Below, one piece after another: positions 1-55,379 of a DNA stretch of 64,000 nucleotides; position 1 is the first letter of the stretch, and the number at the start of each line of letters is the position of its first letter. Source of the stretch: Cololabis saira (lineage: Eukaryota > Chordata > Actinopteri > Beloniformes > Belonidae); contig NC_084600.1 in the NCBI RefSeq assembly GCF_033807715.1, positions 46,992,324 to 47,056,323 on the forward strand, given 5' to 3'. The notes below the pieces were generated by a model. It saw only the letters and a list, made by a program, of their open reading frames with translations, did no database searches and was not told where the DNA came from. Both the position numbers and the translations under genes were made by a program.

Positions 1-154
1 CGAAAACACAATGACTTTTATTAGCATGATTGCTATGCATGATGCTATTTAGCATCAGGTTAGGATAAGATGAGCAAGTCTTGCGCGTGTTTCCTGGAAT
101 AAGAGTGACTTCCTGCTTAAGGAGGAGCTTCCTGTATCAGGGTTAGGGTGTAAA

Positions 155-485
155 TATATGTGAGAGTGAAAATACATGTATGTGTTGAAAAGTAAAGTAT
201 ATGTGTGAATAGTATATACGTATGTGAAAGGAGAATATATGTGTGTGAGAGTGAAAGGAGAATGTATGTGTGTGAGAGTGAAAATATATGAATGTGAAAG
301 GAGAATATATGTGTGTGAAAGTGAAAGGAGAATGTATGTGTATGAGAGTGAAAATATATGTATGTGAAAGGAGAATGTGTGTGTGTGTGTGAGAGTGAAA
401 ATATATGTATGTGAAAGGAGAATGTGTGTGTGTGAGAGTGAAAATATATGTATGTGAAAGGAGAATGTGTGTGTGTGAGAGGGTC
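155..485 (+). repeat. GT/GA-rich minisatellite
   Basis: Imperfect tandem copies of a purine and TG rich unit (gtgagagtgaaaatatatg followed by tatgtgaaaggagaatg and a variable GT run). The number of GT pairs varies between copies. The open frame through it is a product of the repeat and is not taken as coding. Confidence 0.75.
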
Positions 486-517
486 GGAATTAATTATGGC
501 TTGTACGGCCCCTCATA

Positions 518-614
518 CACGCAGATACGTTTGCACGCAGAGACGTTTGCAGGCAGAGACGTTTGCACGCAGAGACGTTTGCAGGCAGAGACGTCTGCAC
601 GCAGAGACGTCTGC
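518..614 (+). repeat. 16-bp tandem repeat
   Basis: About six copies of agacgtttgcacgcag, with gcagg/gcacg and gttt/gtct variants between copies. Confidence 0.8.
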
Positions 615-804
615 ATGAGCCTCGTCGTGATGACGCCACATTGTAAAAGGTTTGGAGCCTTCTTCCTAAAATCTGAGCTCTTTTTTCCCCTCAGAGAACC
701 TTTACAGCCCTCACAGTCCAGCCTCTGCAGAGGAATCTCCCAGGAGTTTTCACTTTTCACACACACAGTTACACAGACACACACACACCTGCTCTCTCAC
801 CTGT

Positions 805-1560
805 ATAGAATAAAATAGATCTTTATTGTCATTATCACCAGGTACAACGGAATTAAAAGTGCTCTCCAGTCAGTGCATCATATATAAACTAAAATAACTA
901 AAAAATAAATAAAATGAAATAAAAAACAAAAAAACATTTGTTTCATTATGCACTTCTAAAAAAAAAAGTGGAAATGTTGATAAAAAAGTGGAAATGTCGA
1001 TAAAAAAGTCAAAATGTCGAGAAAAAAGTCAAAATGTGGAGATTAAAAAGTAAAGGAAAAAGGAAGAAAAAAAGGAAAAAAAAGAAAAAAAAAAGGTCAA
1101 ACATTTTTGAAAAAGCTCCAGGAGCCACTAGGGCGGCTCTAGAGCCACATGTGGCTCTAGAGCCGCGGGTTGCCGAGCCCGGCCTAAGCCAAGGTCCAGA
1201 GAACGACCCCCTGAAATTAAAAGTGTTCTCCTGTCAGTGCATCATATATAAACTAAAATAACTAAAAAATAAATAAAATGAAATAAAAACAAAAAAAATA
1301 AAATAAATATATATCTAGACACATTCACCCTCCACACACACATCAACACACGGACATTACAAGAACTTTTATCAACATACAATATTTTTTTTGTTATTGC
1401 ACATTAGCTCCTGTTTTCATTGGTTATTGTTGTTGATAAAAGCTGTTTGAGTCCGTTTGTCCTCGTTTTCATGAGTCTGTATCGTTTCCCAGAATGCAGC
1501 AGTTCAAACAGTGAGTGTCCGGGGTGTGAAGTGTCTTTTATTATATTTTTTTATAAGCCC
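805..1560 (-). mobile_element. Degraded LINE 3' end (Rex1/CR1-like)
   Basis: On the minus strand around 1545-1430 the broken translation reads FELLHSGKRYRL followed by KTRTNGLK, resembling the C-terminal tail of fish CR1/Rex-type reverse transcriptase ORFs. Around 830-810 the sequence aatgacaataaagatct is typical of the 3' tail of these elements. A segment of about 80 bp is present twice (857-930 and 1219-1290), with A-rich and hAT-like DNA in between. No intact ORF is left. Family assignment is inference. Confidence 0.55.
1133..1166. repeat. Perfect 34-bp palindrome in hAT-like terminal sequence
   Basis: gcggctctagagccac followed by its exact reverse complement, centred on catg. The flanks (cactaggg before, gcgggttgccgagcc after) resemble the ends of a common animal hAT family with GGCAACCCGCGGCTC termini. 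Confidence 0.8.
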
Positions 1561-1600
1561 CCCCCTCACACACCGTTTTGAGCGCAGATAATGGCAGGAC

Positions 1601-1785
1601 TCCCTAGAGGGCAAAAAATGAATTTAAATGCAGTAATTTAAATATCCACTAGAGTGCAAATAAGTTATTTTAATGCAGTAACTTACATGTCCACTAGAGG
1701 GCAAATAAATGCATTTAAATGCAGTAATTTATATATCCACTAGAGGGCAAATAAATGCATTTAAATGCAGTAATTTATATGTCAA
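1601..1785 (+). repeat. 46-bp tandem repeat
   Basis: Four imperfect copies of a unit containing cactagagggcaaataa and atttaaatgcagtaattt, spaced 45-46 bp apart. It lies just outside the left end of the hAT element. Confidence 0.75.
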
Positions 1786-2287
1786 TGGCTAGTCCTAATT
1801 CAGTTTTAGAGACCTGGACTGGTCCAATAAAACATCATTGAATTTTAGGGGTGTAACAATATATCGTGGCACGAAATTTTGCGATACAAAAACGTCACAA
1901 TACGTGTCGTGGAGGTGACAAAGTGTATCGCGATATTGGGTTATTAATATTAATCTATTGTGTTGACTATGAACGCGCATCCGAATGCGCCTCGACCCGC
2001 GGACCAAAATCTTCCTCCGCTCAGAAGAAACTAGTCCCATTTTGTGGTCCTGTTTTGAGGTCTGAACTTTTACTGATGTAAGGCTGGTGTAGAGTTAACC
2101 CTAACCTTATTAAATTAAACATTTTACTGATGTAAGGCTGGTGTAGAGTTAAACCTTATTAAATTAAACCTTTTACTGATGTAAGGCTGGTGTAGAGTTA
2201 AGCCTTACCTTATTAAATTAAACCTTTTTGGGGTGGTGAGTAGGATAAACACGGGGAAACTTCTGCTGAGTTCCAGTGTACTTTAAT

Positions 2288-3236
2288 TAGACCCTCCAGA
2301 AAAACGCGGGCAAAAATCCTTGATTCCGCGGACTAAAATCCTTTATTCCGCGGACTAAAATCCTTGATTCCGCGGGCTAAAATCCTTGATTTTGCGGGCT
2401 AAAATCATTGATTATGCGATTAAATGTGCAGGTTTTTTATGTGCTTTTATGCGGTGAAATTGCGGAATATGCTGTAAATTGCGGAATATGCGAAATATGC
2501 AGGAAGTTGCGGATTCGGCGCTGAGCTCTTCCCTCTTAAATTCAGCGGGTCGTCTGATCTGAGGTCGTAAGAGAAAAAAAAGGAGAGCGCGGGTGGAGAG
2601 GAGAGACGCGACCGGCCCGGGGGCCGGCCGCCTCTCTCCTCTCCACCCGCGGCTCGGTGCTCGGGTGATTGCCGGGCGCACCGGCGCGACGAGGGGGACA
2701 AGACAGCCCCCCCCAAGACAGCCCCCCCCCCCCCCCCCACGCGTCCGCCGCCACTATCCCCCAAGTGGATGGGAACGTGCGTCCGCCTCCGCCGGCCCTC
2801 GCAGGCGCAGTGGTGCGCGGTCAGCGCGGATCCTGAGTCCACCGGCAGCCGCGCCCACCGCGCAAGCGGGGGGACTCTTTTTCCTCTCACCCCCGCGGGG
2901 GAGAGCTGCTGTTTGGGGGGTGGCGGTTTCTGTGAGGGGGGTGCGGAGGTCCCCGGGCGGGTCCCGCACGTCGCGACCGGGCGTCCCGATATGTCACTCA
3001 CAACACTTCCCCCTTTTTCCAAACTTTATGCGAAAATGTCGGCGATGATGCGGTGAAATCAAGCGAGCCCCGCATAATTCGCATATTCAGCGCGGACATA
3101 TGCAATATTAACCCCAGTAAAAGTGATTTTTCTGCACCAGACATTGAAATCCACGGAAGGTCTGTAAATCCACGGACAGCCGTGAAATCCGCGAAAAATT
3201 CCGCGATCACGGAATCGCGGATTCCTGGAGGGTCTA
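2288..3236. mobile_element. Nested TIR element carrying rDNA-derived sequence
   Basis: Perfect 12-bp terminal inverted repeats TAGACCCTCCAG / CTGGAGGGTCTA, flanked on both sides by TTTAAT, a candidate 6-bp target duplication. Inside the left end is a 22-bp tandem repeat (ccgcggactaaaatccttga, 2305-2410). The centre is a GC-rich cargo of about 470 bp that begins with antisense 28S rRNA sequence. No transposase frame is visible. The superfamily is not assigned. Confidence 0.75.
2511..2566 (-). pseudogene. 28S rRNA 5'-end fragment, internally deleted
   Basis: Read on the minus strand this is the start of 28S rRNA: CGACCTCAGATCAGACGA, then CCCGCTGAATTT, then a jump to AAGAGGGAAGAGCTCAGCG and CCGAATCC. 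The 59-60 bases that should lie between AATTTAAG and GAGGGAAG are missing compared with the copy at 9939-10091. The GC-rich stretch 2567-2980 follows where ITS2 would be expected (shared gagcgcgggtggagaggaga with the second copy) and is probably ITS2-derived. This is a transposon-borne rDNA fragment and not a functional rRNA gene. Confidence 0.8.
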
Positions 3237-3906
3237 TTTAATGTCCCTCAACAGTGTAGGATTTTAGAACATCAACACAGCACCTAGTGCCGTACTGTGG
3301 CGTATCACTCCGCCCAATCTAAAACAGACTAATCACTACAGATAAACTAGTCCCTGATTTACATCACAATATAATGAATATATTTATAAAATAATGAAAT
3401 AACCTTCTTAACAAAAATAAATCTCTTACACTTATAAGGTGAGCATGAATCAATCTTTTTTATGATGTAAAATTGTATGTATTTATTTACTTTTATTTAT
3501 TTAATTTTAGTTGTTAAATTTCTGGAAAAGAAAAAAGTCAAATCATAAATGAGAGAAACTATTCAGTTTGTGTCTAAATATTAGTACTTGTATGAAACTG
3601 AAGATCATAATGCAAACCTGACATTTACTTTTAGTTCAGTTTGTGGAAAATGGTTGGCCTGGCTTTCTCTTTAAAACTTAAACAGTTATAAAGCATTATA
3701 AACTGTAACAATAGGGCAAACGCACAGTATTGTTTTGTATTTTGTGTCTTTCAAATAAAAGACCATTTTTTCCAGTCATATGTTCCTCATTCAAGGTTGT
3801 TAAAAAGATACTGCTATAATATCGTATCGTATCGTTATCGTGACCTCAATATCGTGTATCGTATCGTATCGTGAGATTAGTGTATCGTTACACCCCTATT
3901 GAGTTT

Positions 3907-5098
3907 GCAGACGACACCTCGGTATTCAGCTACACCATCAATCATCAAATCACCAACACGGAGCATCCATTTCTCTTTAAACTGATAAGTTCTAGTCCTG
4001 ATTCAGTTTAGGGACCTGGACTGGTTATTGTTTGTGTCTCTGCCTGTTCTTATTTCTGTTTGTTTGTTTTCTCTCTTGCAGATTCCAAAGGCTTGTAGCT
4101 CGTTGTGTGTTTTCCTGTTTCTCTCATTTCAGACTTGCAGCAGATGACACTGCCCCCCCCGATCTCCCTCAATCGTTAAACTTAAAAAGAAACTTCATAC
4201 TATGACGAGAACACTGGCTTATCGGCTTCTGGCCTGTTGTTGCTGCTACGTCTGAAGAAAAGGAAGACGGACGAGGAGATTTGGGACGAACAGACGGTTA
4301 TTTTCTCTCTGGAGTCTGGAGTTGTTCCTGTCACGTTAAAAGGTTCCAGGAGTTGTTCCTGTCACGTTAAAAGGTTCCAGGGATGTTTGCTCGGTCTCTT
4401 AATGGCTTTAAAGGCCGGAGGACATTTATCTTCCCCGGGTTTGGAGAACCAGCTGATTCTGCTGAGATAAAACATCAGAAAAACCTGGTTATTAGAGTAA
4501 ATATCAGCGAGGAGTCGTCTCCTCCGACACGGACGGGATTTATTCACTTTTATCGAGTCCCCTGGAAGCCGTTCGTCGTTAGTTTCTGCTCTAATGTCAC
4601 GAGTTCGGGAGGATTCGTCCCTGGAAGAGCAAGTGGGCTCCGGAAAGTTTGATGCTTTTGAAGGTTTGAGAGTTAATCATGTTAGGTTGCTGGTTCAGGT
4701 CCAGGCAGCAGCAAGGCAGCAGCGGTGGAAACACCGTCGGTAGACAAAGAACAGGACGGAATAAACCTGATTAAATCAAAGTTTCCTTCCCGTCTTCAGA
4801 GGTCGATCGACCGCCTCACGAACGCCTGGTGTTTCTGAGCAGCTAATTACAGGCTGCCCTGCCCTGGAACCCTTGAGCCAAGCCCGCTGGGGTCCAGACC
4901 GTCACCTCGGGGCGTCTCTGGTACACGGAGAAGGAAAAGCTGCTCAAACAAAGCTGGCACAGAAAAAAGGAAGAGTTGATCCAAAACCAACAATGAGACG
5001 ATGAAACCAGCATCCCTGACCTCGTCAGGGGGCAAACCGTAAGATTGATAACTCTGCTCACGCCTCTGGGTAAAGTTTGACAACCTTATTTTTTTGTC
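3907..5098. other. No gene recognised
   Basis: Mixed-composition DNA without a supported exon. A 31-bp segment containing gttgttcctgtcacgttaaa is tandemly duplicated at 4320-4381. Short open frames at 4237-4652 and 4843-5116 show no domain or splice context that I recognise. Confidence 0.5.
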
Positions 5099-6037
5099 AA
5101 GGCCCTGACACACCAAGCCAATAATCGGCCGTCGGGCCGTCGGTGAGCGTCGGTGCGTCTGTCGTTAGTTTCCCCGGTGTGTCCCACAGGTCAGGCGCCC
5201 GTCGGCAGCTTTTCAGCCGATTCAACATGTTGAATCGGCGTCGGACGTCGGTCAAACAGCTCACTCTGTGATTGGCTGTTCCCAGAATTTCCCAGAATGC
5301 TTTTCGTCGTCATTTGCGGACTGAATCAAAAAAAGCATGCCGGACATTTCTTATGAATAAAATCAATATTTTGAGTTAGTTTCTGCAAAAAAATGCGTTT
5401 TGATTACATTTCTAGCGAGAAATATATATTTTACTTTCATAATATTCACTCAGTGAATGTACATAATCACTGGCTTGGTCGTTGTAGTGAAGTCTTTTTC
5501 AAACTTCGCCAGAATAAAGGCTGATTTATGGTTCCGCGTTACACCAACGCAGAACCTACGGCGTAGGCTCTGCGTTGATTTAACGTGGAACCATAAATCA
5601 GCTCCAGAGCCGGCAGGCAGAAATCCCAAAATTTTCGTAGCAAATTTCTTAACAGGCGTAGCTACAACTGTTAGATTTCATCTATTAAACCAACATTTAT
5701 CTTCTTAAATGATTTATTTCAGCCAGCCATTTATTTTAATTCTCCACAGAGCTGCAGGTGGTTGTGCCGTCTGTTTTGTATTGCACTTGTGTTTTCTCAA
5801 TAAAGCTTTGAAAAAAAAGCGCTGTCCCCCTCCTTGAGCCCCTGAATACAGACTAGCGCCGCCTGCTGGTGTGGAGGGGAATTACCTCTCACGCATGTGC
5901 AGAACGTACGTGCTAGTCAGGCCGTCGGGTGTCGTCTTTTCAGTGTGTTCAAAGAGCCGACACAGCCCGACACAGGCGACGCGAGCCGACACAGCAGTCG
6001 GAGAGCGGGGGAAGTCGGGTTGGTGTGTCAGGGCCTT
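5099..6037. mobile_element. DNA transposon with 18-bp TIRs
   Basis: Perfect terminal inverted repeats AAGGCCCTGACACACCAA (5099-5116) and its reverse complement (6020-6037). Subterminal regions on both sides are rich in gtcgg/ccgac motifs. No transposase frame remains, so it is non-autonomous. A small palindromic MITE (5520-5602) sits inside. I could not identify an unambiguous target duplication. Confidence 0.8.
5520..5602. repeat. Near-perfect 83-bp palindromic MITE
   Basis: Starts gctgatttatggttccgcgt and ends with its near reverse complement acgtggaaccataaatcagc. The centre cctacggcgtagg is itself palindromic. A related half-copy with ctgatttatggttctgcgtt occurs at 62253. The whole unit would fold into one long hairpin. 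Confidence 0.75.
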
Positions 6038-7941
6038 TAGAAGGAACCCCTAGGAGGAATAATAGGGTGTTTCATCTTGGATTGTTTTGCTGGTGACCAC
6101 TGGAGGCGCTGTGACATTCAAATACTCAATTCATGCATATGGTCACAATAATGGTCCAAATGTACAGTTTATGCAAAATCTTCAATGTTCAAGATTTTAT
6201 ATTTAGGAAAATGGATAAAACATCAATTGAAAAACATTTTTTTTAATTGTATTGCTATATTTTGTCCAATATTGGTTAAAAAATATGACTTTTTTATAGG
6301 CGTTTTTAACACACACATAAGCATCTTTTTTTTTTGCAGTGAAACACATTTTCTATGAAATGTCAAAAACGTCTATAAAAAAGTGATATTTTGTATCCAA
6401 TATTGGCTAAAATATAACAATATGATTCATAAAGGCTTTTTTAGTATTGTTTTATCTATTTCCTTAGATAGAGAATCAACAATGAGAATCTGCATGTGAG
6501 GTAAAATATCAGTCCTGGTTATTTACATTCCCTGCATCTTTCCTCCCAGAATCCTTTGCAGGTCCCCCAGACCTGAATGGACCAGGGATGTTTGGAACCA
6601 GAACAGGAACCAGATCCCAGAGACTGTGACGGAGGCTGGAGTGGGCGGGGCTTGCTGGGGTCGTCACGTTGACCTGAAACACTAAAACCAGACCAGGACC
6701 GGAGGACGAGGTCCTGGACCGGCTGGTCCCCCCTAAACCTCCTGCAGTCCAGATCCTCTCTGGACCCGTTACCCTTTAGTTCTCCGTCCAGACTGAGAAC
6801 TCCTGCTCTGATCTTACTGATCGTTGCACATGTTTGTGTATTACAGGCTGGATGTTTCACTTCTGCCTTTGACGTCATTCTCTTATCACTTTTAAGCCTG
6901 AATGTTGCAGATGAAGCGTTTCTTACGAGCTGCACAACAGCAGTTCAGGTTCTAGCAGAACGTACATGAGCGTCCGGAGCTCGGAGTCGGTGACCGATGT
7001 CTTCATCAAGTAGAAACTGAGCTGCTCTGAAAAAGATCTTTATTCTTTTTCTCAGTTTTCTCTGATCAGCTTTGTCTCTGTTTCCAACTGACGTGGTGAT
7101 TTCCTGGTTTTAATTTTGGGTTTGGCGCCATCTGGTGGACGGAGCAGGAACTACAGGACCTTTTTTTCGTTGACAGATATATACAGAAAAGGTACAAAAC
7201 TTCAGGATAAAATGCAGTTACAAATTAAGGACAGTAAATTATATATAAAAATAAAATAGAAATCTTGAGGTTTAAGGAGGGGTTTGGGGTTTATTTCTGT
7301 TTAACACTGTCTGAATACGATATTAATATAATATATATATTAATATAGCTTTGAGAACAATTATATTTGGACGTTGCCAGCAGATTTACTACAGTGAATA
7401 TGATATTTAGCAATAATTAAGAGAGGGTTGATTAAATATACTTTGTCTGGGCTTGTCATATCATTTTCTGATAAACCAAATAGAACATGTTGAATGCTGA
7501 ACTTAAAGGAAGAATCAACTTTAGCATTTATAAAGTTATTAAGGGTGTGTGACTCAATTTAGATGAAAAACCACTGCCCAAAACTTGCACTTTTGTGCAA
7601 AGTTAGTGGAAACACGAGACGTGAGTAACAGGTGAGTTCGGGAACGACCTGAGTCAGGAATGACTTTCCTCTTTTCCAGTAAAAACTCTCTCCTCGGCAG
7701 AATTCCAGCTCAGTGGAGGCTGAAGAACAAACACTAACTAACACTAACGAGGAGCAGAAACCTTCTCCAGCGGACGGTCATTCAAGGGGCTTTACATCAA
7801 CATTAATTTATCAATAATACTTGAGATCTCATTTGAGTCTCTACAATTGAATATGTTAAATGGGGAATAACAACCATCAATATAACTGAGGGGATTTGTT
7901 TTTTTTTTTGCAAGCGAAGGACCCACATTTACAAAAAACTT
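6038..7941. other. No gene recognised
   Basis: AT-rich spacer. It holds a foldback sequence (6265-6407). The 138-codon minus-strand frame at 6519-6935 has no recognisable domain and no splice context linking it to arfip2. The phrase gcgccatctggtgg at 7127 is a common fish repeat motif. Confidence 0.5.
6265..6407. repeat. AT-rich foldback (MITE-like)
   Basis: ccaatattggttaaaaaata near 6266 is matched in inverse orientation by tattttgtatccaatattgg ending at 6406. The arms also share acttttttatag / ctataaaaaagt and gcgttttt / aaaaacg. The loop lies around 6310-6355. Confidence 0.6.
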
Positions 7942-8790
7942 CTTAGGCATCAGACCTTATAATTGGACCACTTTTTAAATGATGTCCTTCAACTGAGGAT
8001 TGAAAACTGGCCAGGAAGCCTGCAAAGGAGGCAAGTATGTTGTGCACCATGGAAGAGTGCCGCATGTTGTTAAACAGACTGTGAGTTCAATTCCCGCCGG
8101 ACTTCTTCATCCAGTTGTCTTTAAGTAGAACTAAATCCACTTATAGAGTTCAACACTCAAAATGAAAAGATAAATGCACTAAGAGAGATGTCTTCCCCCA
8201 AGGTTACTAGTGGTGTGGAGGGTTTGCTCAGGGCTATAAGGTGCCAATGAAATGGTGGTACATGCTGGTTCAAACCCTCACAATCTGGAGAGGTAGAGGC
8301 ATCTGACCTTATACCTGGACCACTTTTAAAATTACGTCCTTCTACTGACGATTGAAAACTGTGTGGAGTGTTTGCTCACGCCTTTAAGGCGCCAATGAAA
8401 AGGTGGTGCATGCTGGTTCAAACCATCCTCAGTATCTTAGGCATCAGACCTTATAATTGGACCACTTTTTAAATGATGTCCTTCAACTGAGGACTGAAAA
8501 CTGGCCAGGAAGCCTGCAAAGGAGGCAAGTATGTTGTGCACCATGGAAGAGTGCCGCATGTTGTTAAACAGACTGTGAGTTCAATTCCCGCCGGACTTCT
8601 TCATCCAGTTGTCTTTAAGTACAAATCCACTTTTAGAGTTCAACGCTAAAAATGAAAAGATAAATGCACTAAGAGAGATGTCTTCCCCCAAGGATACTGG
8701 TGGTGTGGAGGGTTTGCTCAGGGCTTTAATGAGCCAATGAAAGGGTGGTGCATGCTGGTTCAAACCCTCACAATCTGGAGAGGTTTTTTC
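7942..8790 (+). repeat. Direct duplication, 494-bp offset
   Basis: The block starting cttaggcatcagaccttata at 7942 recurs at 8436 with few changes. Each copy contains gtgagttcaattcccgcc (8081 and 8575), which resembles a tRNA B-box, so a tRNA-derived SINE origin is possible. A partial third copy begins near 8300. Confidence 0.75.
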
Positions 8791-8806
8791 ATTTTGAATG
8801 TTGAAG

Positions 8807-8810
<4 letters not shown>

Positions 8811-8885
<75 letters not shown>
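8811..8885. repeat. (TA)n microsatellite
   Basis: About 35 uninterrupted TA pairs. Confidence 0.95.
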
Positions 8886-9633
8886 AAAAAATCATCTATA
8901 AATCTTCCAAATGTTGTGTTTGCTCAGCAGAACAAACTCCAGAGTAAAGACAAGAGGAAACTAAAGAAATTACAGCCACAGATTATGAAAACGTGTACTT
9001 TTAATTTGTGGGACTTTCAATCGATCAATAATTTGTACAGGACAGGATCAATAATCAGGACAGAATCAATAATCAATAACAGCTGGGCTAGAAAACGTCC
9101 GACGGTACAGAAATAAAACATCTCGTCTTCAGAAAGACTTTTTCACCAGATTCTCTTCCGTTTATTAAAAAACAAACACATGATTCATCAGAGTCTCTAT
9201 TGCTTCAGTCATGAAGATCATCAATAATACATGTATTGATCTGATTATTGTCCAGTTATTGATCAGGCTCCTCTGAAACCCGTCGGCTCGTCCACTTCCA
9301 TCCATCAACACGGAAGAAATCCAGCGGGACGTTAAGACGTTAAGACGTTAAGACGTTAAGACAAAACCTACGGAAGAGAATCAGGGCAGGAGGAAAATAA
9401 AATCATATTTTAGAGGGAGATTATTTTTCATTATGCACTTCGAGAAAAGTCAAAATGTCGAGAAAAAAGTTGAAATGTATTTCAATTTTATCCTCAAAAT
9501 TTCGACTTTATTCACAAAATTTCAATTTTTTTCTTGAAATTTCGACTTTTTTCTACACAATAAAAACAAATCTTCCCCTCTCAAATATTCTCTTTTGGCC
9601 CTGATTCTCTTCCGTTTAAACCAGTTCTGGAGT

Positions 9634-9694
9634 CAGACGATGATTGATCAGACGATGATTGATCAGACGATGATTGATCAGACGATGATTGATC
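9634..9694 (+). repeat. 15-bp tandem repeat
   Basis: Four exact copies of cagacgatgattgat. An 8-bp repeat (acgttaag, four copies) lies upstream near 9330-9361. Between them, 9435-9550 is a foldback built from gtcgagaaaaaagt and its inverse. Confidence 0.85.
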
Positions 9695-9744
9695 TAAAAC
9701 ATCGTCCAGACTCTGATTCTCTAGGTTTGATGATCCAACATTAA

Positions 9745-10383
9745 AGGTATTGTGACATAATTTTTAAAATGCTTTTAACACTATTAAAAGTCTTGGCCAA
9801 CATCCCTCAAATGTGTCTAAAAGGGTGTAACAAGAAAAACTTCACTCCGGTACTCCATTCCTGGCTTTTTATGACGGTGTTTTTTTCGCAGTGAAAAACG
9901 CGTCCTTTTCCCCCTTTCCTGTCAATCATTGCCACATTGCCACATTTCCCACGCCCGCCGCTCGGACGGGGATTCGGCGCTGAGCTCTTCCCTCTTCGCT
10001 CGCCGCTACTGAGGGAATCCTTGTTAGTTTCTTTTCCTCCGCTTAGTCATATGCTTAAATTCAGCGGGTTGTCTCGTCTGATCTGAGGTCGTAGGCGAAA
10101 AAAAAAGCAGAGCGCGGGTGGAGAGGAGAGACGTCTCTCTCCCTCCAGCTCAGTGCTGATGGGCAGGGAGCTGGGTGGAGGGGGCGGCGATTTAGCGGGT
10201 CTATACGTAACGGTCCGCCACCAAACCAGGTGCGCCGTTTTTGCACAATTATGCGGAAATTCCCAGAAAGCACACAATACACGGAATGTTAAAAGTTTGT
10301 TTTTTTTTGGGTGTAATTGATGTCAAGACACCCAACTAAACTAAAAAAATCAAGAAAAATTTTTTTTTCATGTCACAATACCT
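9745..10383. mobile_element. TTAA-inserting MITE with rDNA cargo
   Basis: Termini AGGTATTGTGACAT (9745) and ATGTCACAATACCT (ending 10383) are perfect inverse copies flanked by TTAA on both sides (9741-9744, 10384-10387). TTAA target duplication points to the piggyBac or Kolobok superfamily. No transposase is present. The interior contains antisense 28S rRNA and ITS2-like sequence (9939 to about 10170). Confidence 0.85.
9939..10091 (-). pseudogene. 28S rRNA 5'-end fragment
   Basis: On the minus strand it reads CGACCTCAGATCAGACGAGA, CCGCTGAATTTAAGCATATG, GCGGAGGAAAAGAAACTAAC, AAGGATTCCCTCAGTAGCGG, CGAGCGAAGAGGGAAGAGC and on to GGGAAATGTGGC. This is the conserved first ~150 bases of a teleost 28S rRNA. 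ITS2-like gagcgcgggtggagaggaga follows at 10110. It is a captured fragment inside a MITE and not an rRNA gene. Confidence 0.88.
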
Positions 10384-10387
10384 TTAA

Positions 10388-10890
10388 GATGATTAATGAA
10401 GATGATTACGGTAATTAAGATGATTAATTAAGATGATTAATCTCAGGCGGCCAGGAGTCTTCAGTGTGAAGGAAAGGTGACCTTCGTCGGGGTCAAAGGT
10501 CACAAACCGAGGATGGACTCTGCCATAGGGAAGTGATGGTTCCCCATCAATAGTTATTGATTATCTAACGGATGAATCCAGTTCAGTAACTGGAAGCTGC
10601 GTTTTTAAAGAACTCGGGTCACATTTAACCAATTTTCACGTAAACTTCAGCATCTCTGGATGAAACAAACCGGACTTTCTCCAGGGATCGTTGCATATTT
10701 CAATCATATTTCAATCATATATCAATAATATTTCAATCATAAATCGATCACATCTAAGAAAGTCTTTCAGCTCAAATACGTCACACGTTCACGTCCTCCA
10801 CGCACGTACACAACACTCTCAATGTAAATATATGTATATATATTTAAAAACTAAACGCAACGTTTTCATAAGTTACAAACGGAGATGAAG
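10388..10890. other. Spacer downstream of arfip2
   Basis: AT-rich sequence with repeated aagatgattaat phrases (10386-10445) and caatcatatttcaatcata phrases (10700-10742). No exon, RNA gene or intact element seen. Confidence 0.5.
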
Positions 10891-11066
10891 TTTATTCCAA
10901 ACTGAAAAAGTTCAGCTCATGGTTGGGGAGAAGTTTTACAGTAGTGTTTAGTGACATCTCTTCTTCTTCTCTTCTTCCCATCAGCCTCGGCGTGGATGAG
11001 CCGAAGAGGGCCACATGGGGGGCCCATGGGGGGGCTGAGGGGCCCCCGGGGGCCCCCCAGGGCCCC
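10872..11066 (-). other. arfip2: arfip2 3' untranslated region
   Basis: The stretch between the stop codon at 11067-11069 and the poly(A) signal at 10891-10896 is taken as the 3' UTR, about 190 bases. The exact cleavage site is inferred, normally 10-30 bases past the signal. Confidence 0.6.
10891..10896 (-). promoter_or_regulatory. arfip2: Polyadenylation signal AATAAA
   Basis: tttatt on the plus strand reads AATAAA on the minus strand, 171 bases past the arfip2 stop. It is the first canonical hexamer downstream of the stop that I found. Confidence 0.65.
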
Positions 11067-55289
<44,223 letters not shown>

Positions 55290-55379
55290 GACGGAGCCTG
55301 GAGACAACAACAACAACAACAATGATGACAACAACAAAAACACAGACAGAGCGAAGGTCTTAATGTATCTGTAGTTTTT

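Larger units (their letters stand above)
1846..3898. mobile_element. hAT-type DNA transposon (non-autonomous)
   Basis: Terminal inverted repeats TAGGGGTGTAAC (1846) and GTTACACCCCTA (ending 3898) are flanked by 8-bp direct repeats TTGAATTT and TTGAGTTT, one mismatch apart. The 8-bp duplication is the hAT signature. Subterminal DNA is rich in cgtatcg/cgatacg motifs. No transposase frame is visible. The interior holds a 56-bp-scale tandem repeat (about 2065-2225, unit containing ttttactgatgtaaggctgg) and a second, younger element at 2288-3236. Confidence 0.8.

Noticed and set aside
2511..2980. Functional rRNA gene
   Set aside because: Only the first part of 28S is present, internally deleted and enclosed in a transposon. 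18S and 5.8S are absent.
2447..3056. Overlapping GC-rich frames of 70-191 codons on both strands
   Set aside because: They lie in rDNA/ITS2-derived GC-rich DNA, where stops are rare. The peptides are Arg/Pro/Gly-rich without domains.
6519..6935. 138-codon minus-strand frame
   Set aside because: No recognisable domain, no splice sites tying it to a gene, and it lies downstream of the arfip2 poly(A) signal.
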